Assembly: GCA_006546595.1 (NCBI GenBank)
Contig: VIAD01000003.1
Coordinates: 247,365-311,364 of the forward strand
Reading direction: 5' to 3'
Length of the DNA: 64,000 bases
From: Moraxellaceae bacterium AER2_44_116
GTDB lineage: Bacteria > Pseudomonadota > Gammaproteobacteria > Pseudomonadales > Moraxellaceae
Made by a program: the position numbers and the translations under genes. How positions within the stretch are numbered: position 1 is the first letter of the stretch; each line of letters opens with the position of its first letter. Below are positions 16,564-22,974 of the stretch, in pieces. The notes below the pieces were generated by a model. It was not told the DNA's origin. It did not search any database and saw nothing but the letters and a program-made list of their open reading frames with translations.

Positions 16564-17385
16564 ATGACTTCACATATTTTAGGAACAATTCTGCAACGTA
16601 AAGCAGAAGAAGTTGAAATACGACAACGGCAGATTTCATTTGCATCTCAAGAAGCGCGTGCGCGTACAGCAATGCCTGTTCGTGGCTTTTATAGTGCGCT
16701 TAAACGTCGTGCGGACAAAGGTGAGCCTGCGGTTATTGCAGAAATTAAAAAAGCCTCTCCCTCTAAAGGGGTGATTCGTGAAAACTTTGTTCCTGCCGAT
16801 ATTGCTCGTGGTTATGAAAAAGCAGGGGCGGCTTGTTTGTCGGTATTGACCGATGTCGATTTTTTTCAAGGTGCAGATAGCTATCTACAAGCGGCACGTT
16901 TTTCTTGTACCTTGCCTGTCTTACGTAAAGATTTTATTGTTGACCCCTATCAAATTGTGGAGTCGCGTGCGATTGGTGCAGATGCGGTGTTGTTGATTGT
17001 TAGCGCATTAACCGATAGCCAACTTGCGGATTATTATGCGCTTGCTTCTGAGTTAAGCTTGGATGTGTTGGTAGAAGTACATAGTCAAAGTGAGTTAGAG
17101 CGCGCCCTAAAACTGCCTGTCCCAATGATTGGAATTAACAATCGGAACTTAAAGACGTTTCAAGTGAGTTTGAATACCACGTTAGCGTTGATGCGTTCTG
17201 TGCCTAAAGACCGCATGATTGTCACCGAAAGCGGTATTTTAAACCCCAGTGATGTCATGCTCATGCAAGCCAATGGGATTAATGCGTTCTTGGTGGGGGA
17301 GGCGTTTATGCGCGCTCCCGAACCCGGAGATGCCTTGAAAGAGTTGTTTTTCCCCCAACGTCGCGTTAGCGGGTTCCAAAGATAA
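16564..17385 (+). CDS. trpC: Indole-3-glycerol phosphate synthase
   Basis: The 273-residue TIM-barrel enzyme closes the indole ring of 1-(2-carboxyphenylamino)-deoxyribulose phosphate. Conserved strands are visible in order: VIAEIKKASPSKG (58-70) with the catalytic Glu and Lys, LPVLRKDFIVDPYQI, VEVHSQSE, MIGINNRNLKTF and MIVTESGI. It is a stand-alone TrpC, not fused to TrpF. The C-terminus overlaps the end of the convergent crp gene by 20 bases, so there is no room for a separate terminator. Confidence 0.96.
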   Translation: MTSHILGTILQRKAEEVEIRQRQISFASQEARARTAMPVRGFYSALKRRADKGEPAVIAEIKKASPSKGVIRENFVPADIARGYEKAGAACLSVLTDVDFFQGADSYLQAARFSCTLPVLRKDFIVDPYQIVESRAIGADAVLLIVSALTDSQLADYYALASELSLDVLVEVHSQSELERALKLPVPMIGINNRNLKTFQVSLNTTLALMRSVPKDRMIVTESGILNPSDVMLMQANGINAFLVGEAFMRAPEPGDALKELFFPQRRVSGFQR

Positions 17386-18001
17386 CCATTGTTTTGCCTT
17401 TGACACCAATGAGTCCTTGGTCTTCTAAGGACTTTAATACCCGTCCAACCATCTCGCGTGAGCAACCAACAATCCGCCCGATTTCTTGACGAGTGACGCG
17501 AATTTGCATCCCGTCAGGATGGGTCATGGCATCGGGTTGTTTCGATAAGTCTAATAAACAACGCGCAACACGACCTGTCACATCCAAAAAGGCAAGATCA
17601 CTGACTTTGCGCGTGGTTGCCCGTAAACGACCTGCCATTTGTGCAGACAATGCAAACATCAAGCCTGCATCTTGGCGTGCCATTTCTTTGAACTTACGAT
17701 AACCAATTTCAGCAATTTCACAGGCGGTTTTTGCGCGAATCCACGCACTGCGGACAGGCTTTTCTTCAAATAAACCCATTTCGCCAAAAAAATCACCAGG
17801 GTTAAGATAGGCTACAACCATCTCTCTGCCTTCACTGTCCTCAATCACCACGGACACTGAACCTTTAACAATAAAAAATAACGAATCAGAAGCATCGCCT
17901 GCATGAACGATGGCAGCACGCGCAGGGTATTGGCGAATATGACACTGTTCTAAAAAAGGCTGTAAATGCGGTATGCGATCAAGAGCAGGTATAATTGCCA
18001 T
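17366..18001 (-). CDS. crp: CRP/Vfr-type cyclic AMP receptor regulator
   Basis: The 211-residue protein has an N-terminal cyclic-nucleotide-binding domain (about 15-120) and a C-terminal winged helix-turn-helix. The phosphate-binding cassette reads GEMGLFEEKPVRSAWIRAKT, preserving the Arg-Ser pair that contacts cAMP in E. coli CRP. The DNA-reading segment VTRQEIGRIVGCSREMVGRV keeps the Arg, Glu and Arg positions of the E. coli recognition helix, so binding to TGTGA-type sites is expected. It is convergent with trpC and divergent from the OsmC gene, the arrangement recalled for vfr in Pseudomonas. It may be called vfr by homology; no FNR-type cysteines are present. Confidence 0.92.
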   Translation of the reverse strand: MAIIPALDRIPHLQPFLEQCHIRQYPARAAIVHAGDASDSLFFIVKGSVSVVIEDSEGREMVVAYLNPGDFFGEMGLFEEKPVRSAWIRAKTACEIAEIGYRKFKEMARQDAGLMFALSAQMAGRLRATTRKVSDLAFLDVTGRVARCLLDLSKQPDAMTHPDGMQIRVTRQEIGRIVGCSREMVGRVLKSLEDQGLIGVKGKTMVIFGTR

Positions 18002-18240
18002 AAGAATGTCCTAATCAGTTAGACTTATATTTATCGTCATATAATAAGTCGAATAATTTACAAAGACAGGGAAATTTGTAGCAAAATTGCGAAATAGTTC
18101 CCAATAAACACTGGACTTCCGCAAACTCTACGGCAATTTACGGCCTTTGACGATATAACATCGTGATAAAGCGTAGAAAAGTGTCAGTTGAGCAATGGTC
18201 TGTCCATATTCTAAATGTTTTATTAAAGGTGAAGTTTTTA

Positions 18241-18660
18241 ATGCAAGCAAGTATTCAGTGGGTTAAAGATGTGTCTTTTGTGGCTGAGTCGGGTAGTGGT
18301 CATGCGGTCGTGTTAGATGGTGCGCCAGAATATGGTGGCCGTAATATTGGCGCACGGCCAATGGAGTTGTTGCTGATGGGCTTGGGTGGCTGTGCATCGT
18401 TTGATGTGGTCACCATCTTGAAAAAAGCACGTCAGCAGATTACCGATGTGCGTGCAGAGTTGAGTGCGGAGCGCGCCGAAACAATCCCCGCCGTATTTAC
18501 TAAAATTCATTTGCACTTTGTGATTACGGGTAAAGAGTTAAAAGAAAGTCAGGTCAAAAAAGCCGTTGAATTATCGGCTGAAAAATACTGTTCCGCTTCG
18601 GCGATGTTGAGTGCTGGTGGTGTTGTGATTACGCATGATTATGAAATGATTGAAGGATGA
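18241..18660 (+). CDS. OsmC/Ohr-family peroxidase-like protein
   Basis: The 139-residue protein has the two redox cysteines of the OsmC fold: Cys51 in LGGCASFDVV and Cys117 in EKYCSASAM. Family members reduce organic hydroperoxides with thiols or lipoyl proteins. The ATG at 18241 is preferred over the upstream codons because AAAGGTGA lies about 9 bases before it and the extra upstream 26 residues are unlike the family. It is divergent from crp, which could regulate it; the intergenic region has no clear TGTGA-N6-TCACA site. Confidence 0.88.
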   Translation: MQASIQWVKDVSFVAESGSGHAVVLDGAPEYGGRNIGARPMELLLMGLGGCASFDVVTILKKARQQITDVRAELSAERAETIPAVFTKIHLHFVITGKELKESQVKKAVELSAEKYCSASAMLSAGGVVITHDYEMIEG

Positions 18661-18670
18661 TACTGGCTTT

Positions 18671-18688
18671 GGGCGAATAAATTCGCCC
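18671..18688. terminator. GGGCGAAT hairpin after the OsmC gene
   Basis: GGGCGAAT-AA-ATTCGCCC is a perfect 8-base inverted repeat 10 bases after the OsmC stop. There is no T-run behind it, so it may be a dispersed palindrome instead of an intrinsic terminator. Confidence 0.45.
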
Positions 18689-18743
18689 CTACATGATGGA
18701 TTAATGCCAGTCAGTTAAGAAAGTTTGCTTATATAAACAGCCC

Positions 18744-18792
18744 CTTCGACTCCGCTCAGGGAGCTTTTTGCATTGACTGAGCGGAGTCGAAG
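18744..18792. repeat. 16-base inverted repeat, REP-like
   Basis: CTTCGACTCCGCTCAG (18744-18759) and CTGAGCGGAGTCGAAG (18777-18792) are perfectly complementary arms around a 17-base spacer. It sits in the convergent gap between the OsmC and DUF4442 genes. Such long extragenic palindromes are typical of REP-type elements or non-autonomous mobile hairpins; no second copy was found in this window. Confidence 0.7.
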
Positions 18793-18826
18793 TCAAAGAT
18801 AATTGCTTAACTGAACAGCCATTACC

Positions 18827-19297
18827 CTAGATGGAAGGTTTTTTCTTTCGCACGTACAGTGTTTTCAACACGCGAGCGACGACTAAACCATCTTCCCCTA
18901 AAACATCAATGGGATATTCAGGATACACGGCTTTACCACTTTCAGCCGCTAAACGTACACGCTCTATTTCTTCTGCGCTTAAACGAAAATGTGCTTTCAC
19001 CGTTCCTCGTCCAGGCGCAATAAAATCAATATGAGCGGCTTTATCCCACACAATATAATTTTTACCGAGGTTTTCCATGAGCATGACCATAAAAAAGGGA
19101 TCAGTCATGGCATATAAACTGCCGCCAAAATGTGTACCGACATAATTTTTATTGCCACGATACAGTGGCATTCGGACATCAATGGCTAAAAAGTCATCGC
19201 TAATATGCTCGACGCGAATACCTGCACCTAAAAAGGGCAAATAAGTGTTGAGGAAAAAGTGTAGTTTGCGTGTTTTTGTTAACAAAGAATCAAACAT
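18827..19297 (-). CDS. DUF4442 hotdog-fold thioesterase-like protein
   Basis: The 156-residue protein has the DUF4442 signature YVGTHFGGSLYAMTDPFFMV (52-71), in a hotdog-fold arrangement related to PaaI/YiiD thioesterases. It would be a cytosolic acyl-CoA or acyl-ACP thioesterase, but no substrate is known. It begins inside the last codons of coq7 (8-base overlap), so both are probably translated from one mRNA. The C-terminus is Lys-rich. Confidence 0.75.
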   Translation of the reverse strand: MFDSLLTKTRKLHFFLNTYLPFLGAGIRVEHISDDFLAIDVRMPLYRGNKNYVGTHFGGSLYAMTDPFFMVMLMENLGKNYIVWDKAAHIDFIAPGRGTVKAHFRLSAEEIERVRLAAESGKAVYPEYPIDVLGEDGLVVARVLKTLYVRKKKPSI

Positions 19298-19928
19298 AAA
19301 AGCTCGTTTTCGTCATCACTTTAGAAATGAAGCCCATTAAGTGCTTAATCGGTGGCGGTAATTCCGCGCCACCCGCATCTTGGGCTTGTTGGCGATGTTG
19401 ATCTTCATCTTGGTGCATTTGCGTTAAAATGGCATGTGTGCGTTCATCGTTAATGGGAATGCGCTGCAAATGTTCTTCTAAATGGGCGCAGACTTGTTTT
19501 TCTGTTTCCACGACAAAACCTAAACTCCATTTGTCACCTGCAATGCCTGCGGCAGCACCAATACCAAACGATAGACCGTACCATAATGGGTTAAGTAAGC
19601 TTGGTTGACTATTTAGCTCCTGTAGTCGATCTTCGCACCACGCTAAATGGTCTTGCTCTTCTAAGGCTGCATGTTGCATTTCTTCGCGCACTGTTGGCAG
19701 TTTGGCGGTTAACGCTTGGCCGTGATACAACGCTTGAGCGCACACCTCGCCACTGTGATTAACACGCATTAATCCCGCTACTTCAGTTTGCTGCTCGCTG
19801 GTCAGCGTCAGTGATGGCAGGGGGTTGGCAGGATTAGGACGTAATGCAGCCGTGGCGTTCGGTGTTAAAGTACGCAACACTTGGTCGGCATGATTAATGA
19901 GTTTGTCGGCTAGGGTGTAATGTCTCAT
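19290..19928 (-). CDS. coq7: Demethoxyubiquinone hydroxylase Coq7
   Basis: The 212-residue diiron enzyme carries out the hydroxylation of the demethoxyubiquinol ring in aerobic ubiquinone synthesis. Iron ligands are visible as Glu61 (NHSGEVCAQ), Glu91 with His94 (LEEQDHLAW), a later Glu (VETEKQVCAHLEEH) and a second ExxH in the C-terminal half (QDEDQHRQQA). Its presence suggests the organism uses Coq7 for the step E. coli assigns to UbiF. It overlaps the DUF4442 gene and is preceded by a HIT gene on the same strand 181 bases upstream. Confidence 0.93.
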   Translation of the reverse strand: MRHYTLADKLINHADQVLRTLTPNATAALRPNPANPLPSLTLTSEQQTEVAGLMRVNHSGEVCAQALYHGQALTAKLPTVREEMQHAALEEQDHLAWCEDRLQELNSQPSLLNPLWYGLSFGIGAAAGIAGDKWSLGFVVETEKQVCAHLEEHLQRIPINDERTHAILTQMHQDEDQHRQQAQDAGGAELPPPIKHLMGFISKVMTKTSFYV

Positions 19929-20109
19929 AGGGTGGTTTCCATCAGTCAGGACTTACGCATCGCACCGCGATTAGCGCATTTTGTGAACATAAAGCTGCCT
20001 AAAGCGGCTAAAATGTGAACAAATAAGCGATGGCCGCGTACGTCCTATGAATGTGAATGAGATAACAATATCTTTAGAAAAGGGCAAGTTGTCTTTCATC
20101 TGGCCATTT

Positions 20110-20451
20110 TCAGCCTGGTGGCCAACTCAAACGGCGACCTGCTAACAAATGCAAATGAATGTGATAAACACTTTGACCTCCATCGGCATTACAGTTCATG
20201 ACAACACGATAACCCGACTCTGCTACGCCTAACTCTTTTGCAATGTGTACCGCTGTCGTGACTAATTCACCCAGAATCGCCCCTTCGGTCATGGGTACAT
20301 CATTTAAAGTGGTGTAGTGCGTTTTAGGAATAATTAAGACATGGACAGGTGCTTGAGGAAATAAGTCATGAAAAGCAATCACGCGCTCATTCTCAAAGGC
20401 GATTTTGGCATTAATCTGTTTGTTAGCAATTTTACAAAATAGGCAGTCCAT
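20110..20451 (-). CDS. HIT-family (HINT/PKCI-type) protein
   Basis: The 113-residue protein has the N-terminal MDCLFCKIANKQI segment with two Cys and the active-site histidine triad HIHLHLL (His97, His99, His101), followed by a terminal Trp-Pro-Pro. HINT proteins hydrolyse nucleoside phosphoramidates; the physiological substrate is unclear. The neighbouring coq7 fits the order recalled in pseudomonads. A small open frame lies directly upstream, ending two bases before its ATG. Confidence 0.93.
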   Translation of the reverse strand: MDCLFCKIANKQINAKIAFENERVIAFHDLFPQAPVHVLIIPKTHYTTLNDVPMTEGAILGELVTTAVHIAKELGVAESGYRVVMNCNADGGQSVYHIHLHLLAGRRLSWPPG

Positions 20452-20453
20452 CG

Positions 20454-20702
20454 TTAGATCCTAATCGTTTGAAAAATAATGGGATAAGTTACCTCTTCAA
20501 TACGTTGTCCACAATAGCTATTTTTGCTCCATCTTGGTTCATTTATTTGAATTGTGTCTTTTTTTGGTGCGTTTGTGGCGGTGGTATAAGCGGAGGGATA
20601 CTGTATTTCCGCGATATTTTGCCTTGTGATAGAGATGGCATAATAATTGCTTTTGCAGCCAACAGCGTTATCTTCTGTGTGTTGTGACTTGAGCATCGAC
20701 AT
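20454..20702 (-). CDS. Possible small protein upstream of the HIT gene
   Basis: An 82-residue open frame ends two bases before the HIT start, a spacing typical of coupled genes. Its composition (many Gln, Thr, Asn, Ile and a Tyr-rich middle) is not obviously random, but no domain, signal peptide or strong ribosome binding site is recognised. The opposite strand also holds a 72-residue frame with a hydrophobic, Cys-rich translation, which I consider a shadow. It may equally be noncoding leader sequence. Confidence 0.3.
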   Translation of the reverse strand: MSMLKSQHTEDNAVGCKSNYYAISITRQNIAEIQYPSAYTTATNAPKKDTIQINEPRWSKNSYCGQRIEEVTYPIIFQTIRI

Positions 20703-20721
20703 GAATCTGCTAAACTGCGAG

Positions 20722-20738
20722 TGCTTTTTAGTGGTGCA
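20722..20738 (+). promoter_or_regulatory. Possible NtrC-type site upstream of glnA
   Basis: TGCTTTTTAGTGGTGCA matches the 17-base enterobacterial NtrC consensus (TGCACY-N5-GGTGCA) perfectly in the right half and poorly in the left. It lies about 185 bases before glnA, a normal enhancer distance, but no clear -24/-12 sigma-54 promoter was found. Confidence 0.3.
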
Positions 20739-20862
20739 TTGGAAATAAGGCCATTTAGATAACAGTTTTGTTATTTATCGGTGTTTTTTCGTGAGTTGAC
20801 GCGCTAAAGATAAGTAGAATCACTGTCAGAGAAAAAATTCCCGTCCAGTGACGAGAGCATCT

Positions 20863-20878
20863 AACGGTGTAAACCGTT
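20863..20878. promoter_or_regulatory. Palindrome in the glnA leader
   Basis: AACGGT-GTAA-ACCGTT is a perfect 6-base inverted repeat 45 bases before the glnA start. It could be an operator or an mRNA hairpin. No binding protein is suggested by its sequence. Confidence 0.35.
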
Positions 20879-20922
20879 GTGATGAATATTTAGATTGCTG
20901 GTAATTTTTGGAGCAGATGTAA

Positions 20923-22332
20923 ATGACCAATAAAGTCCTAGACCTGATTAAACAAAATGAAGCCAAATGGGTTGATTTGCGTTTTACGGATATTCGCGGT
21001 AAAGAACAACACGTTTCTTTCCCAGCCTATACTGTGGGTGAAGATACCTTTGTTCAAGGTAAAATGTTTGATGGTTCTTCTTTAGCAGGTTGGAAGGGTA
21101 TTGAAGCTTCTGACATGATTTTGATGCCAGATCCAGAAACTGCGTTTATGGACCCGTTCTTTGATGAAGCCACTGTTGTTGTGACCTGTGACATCATCGA
21201 GCCATCGACGATGCAAGGTTATGAGCGTGACCCACGTTCTATCGCTCGTCGTGCAGAAGAGTACTTAAAAGCCACAGGTATTGCTGATACGGCTTATTTT
21301 GGTCCAGAGCCAGAATTCTTCGTGTTTGACGAAGTGAAGTGGGACATCGACATGAGCGGTGCTCGTCATACTATTTATGCCGAAGAAGCTGCTTGGTCAA
21401 CCAACAAAGACTACGAAGGCGGCAATACAGGCCATCGTCCACGCGTCAAAGGCGGTTACTTCCCCGTTCCTCCAATCGACTCTTCACAAGATTTGCGTGT
21501 TGCGATGTGTAATGCCATCGAAGCAATGGTTGGCGAAGGCAAACTTGAAGTTCACCATCACGAAGTGGCATCTTGCCAAAGTGAAATCGGTGTGGCTTTC
21601 AATACCTTAGTTCGCAAAGCTGACGAAGTACAAGTATTAAAATACGCAGTACATAACGTGGCTCATGCGTTTGGCAAAACAGCAACGTTTATGCCTAAGC
21701 CATTAGTTGGCGACAACGGTTCTGGTATGCACGTTCACCAATCGTTAAGCAAAAATGGCAAAAACTTGTTCTCTGGCGACCTCTACGGTGGTTTGTCTGA
21801 AACAGCATTGTTCTACATCGGTGGTATCATCAAGCATGCTCGTGCCTTGAATGCGATTACTAATCCGTTGACCAACTCTTACAAGCGTTTAGTTCCGCAT
21901 TATGAAGCGCCGATTAAATTGGCTTACTCTGCGCGTAACCGTTCCGCATCCATCCGTATTCCTTACGTGAGCAGCCCTAAAGCTGTGCGTATCGAAACAC
22001 GTTTCCCAGATCCAGGTGCAAACCCTTACTTATGTTTTGCTGCCTTGATGATGGCTGGTTTGGACGGGATCAAAAACAAAATCCATCCTGGTGATGCATC
22101 GGACAAAAACTTGTACGATTTACCACCAGAAGAAGATGCGTTGATTCCAACCGTTGCTGAAAGTTTAGATCAAGCCTTGGAATGCTTAAAAGCTGACCAC
22201 GCGTTCTTACTTGAAGGCGGCGTGTTTACGAAAGAGTTCCTCGAAGCGTATATCGATTTGAAAATGGAAGAAGTTCGTCGTCTCAACACGACTGTTCATC
22301 CTGTTGAATTTGATATGTACTACAGTGTGTAA
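20923..22332 (+). CDS. glnA: Glutamine synthetase type I
   Basis: The 469-residue enzyme makes glutamine from glutamate, ammonia and ATP. It has the beta-grasp N-terminus (DIRGKEQHVSFP), the metal-binding PEPEFFVFDE and HHHEV segments, and the ATP loop NGSGMHVHQS. The adenylylation site is Tyr398 in KNLYDLPPEE, so it is the GlnE-regulated type. glnE lies two genes downstream. GGAGCAGATGTAA precedes the ATG. A hairpin terminator follows, so glnA can be transcribed alone. Confidence 0.97.
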   Translation: MTNKVLDLIKQNEAKWVDLRFTDIRGKEQHVSFPAYTVGEDTFVQGKMFDGSSLAGWKGIEASDMILMPDPETAFMDPFFDEATVVVTCDIIEPSTMQGYERDPRSIARRAEEYLKATGIADTAYFGPEPEFFVFDEVKWDIDMSGARHTIYAEEAAWSTNKDYEGGNTGHRPRVKGGYFPVPPIDSSQDLRVAMCNAIEAMVGEGKLEVHHHEVASCQSEIGVAFNTLVRKADEVQVLKYAVHNVAHAFGKTATFMPKPLVGDNGSGMHVHQSLSKNGKNLFSGDLYGGLSETALFYIGGIIKHARALNAITNPLTNSYKRLVPHYEAPIKLAYSARNRSASIRIPYVSSPKAVRIETRFPDPGANPYLCFAALMMAGLDGIKNKIHPGDASDKNLYDLPPEEDALIPTVAESLDQALECLKADHAFLLEGGVFTKEFLEAYIDLKMEEVRRLNTTVHPVEFDMYYSV

Positions 22333-22376
22333 TCATTAAATTGATTGTTCGGCTATAGTTATCTCACTTCGGTGAC

Positions 22377-22405
22377 AAAAAGGCTCATGTAAATGAGCCT
22401 TTTTT
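22377..22405 (+). terminator. Intrinsic terminator after glnA
   Basis: AAGGCTCAT-GTAA-ATGAGCCTT forms a perfect stem preceded by an A-run and followed by TTTT, 45 bases after the glnA stop. Confidence 0.88.
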
Positions 22406-22449
22406 GTTTCTATAATGCTTAAAATAAATAGATTAAATTGAGGTGTGTG

Positions 22450-22971
22450 ATGCGTTATTTACCCCTAATTTTGTTGTGCGTGACAAGTTTGGCACAGGCA
22501 GGCATTTATAAAACGTATGATAAAAATGGCAATGTTATTTTTTCTGATGCGCCGAGTAGTGACTCTCAAGAGGTCGAAGATAAGCCTGTCGCCACTATTC
22601 CTGCGTTGCCGAGGGCGATCATTGATAAAAAAACACAATCGATTGCTAATAATAAATCAGCTACAGAGCCAACATCTTACAAAGTTACCGCCGCAAATAT
22701 TAAAGCGAACGACACCTTCCGTAAAACAGACCCTGCATTAATCGCAACGATTCAGTTAGAGCCGCAATTATGGAAAGATCATCATTTAATGGTATTGTTA
22801 GATGGTAAACAAATAGGGCAGGACAATTTTTCACCCAAGATTGACCCAGCAATCCTAGAGCGCGGTCAACATCGTTTAGAAATTAACGTGCTCAGTAAAA
22901 ATAAAAAGAGCGTTGCTACGGAGGTCATAGACTTTTTTATTCAACAACCCAGTGCAATCAAAAAGAAGTAG
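22450..22971 (+). CDS. Secreted DUF4124-domain protein
   Basis: The 173-residue protein starts with a signal peptide (MRYLPLILLCVTSLAQA, cleavage probably before GIYKTY). The DUF4124 segment follows: IYKTYDKNGNVIFSDAPS (18-35). A C-terminal beta-rich part (about 95-165) contains IQLEPQLWKDHHLMVLLDGK and RGQHRLEINV, resembling the Ig-like or fibronectin-type domain often attached. It is likely periplasmic; its function is unknown. GAGGTG lies upstream of ATG 22450. It sits between glnA and glnE, an order I recall from related gammaproteobacteria. Confidence 0.75.
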   Translation: MRYLPLILLCVTSLAQAGIYKTYDKNGNVIFSDAPSSDSQEVEDKPVATIPALPRAIIDKKTQSIANNKSATEPTSYKVTAANIKANDTFRKTDPALIATIQLEPQLWKDHHLMVLLDGKQIGQDNFSPKIDPAILERGQHRLEINVLSKNKKSVATEVIDFFIQQPSAIKKK

Positions 22972-22974
22972 GTC

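Noticed and set aside
20739..20922. Sigma-54 promoter for glnA
   Set aside because: No GG-N10-GC pair with the expected flanks was found at a usable distance.
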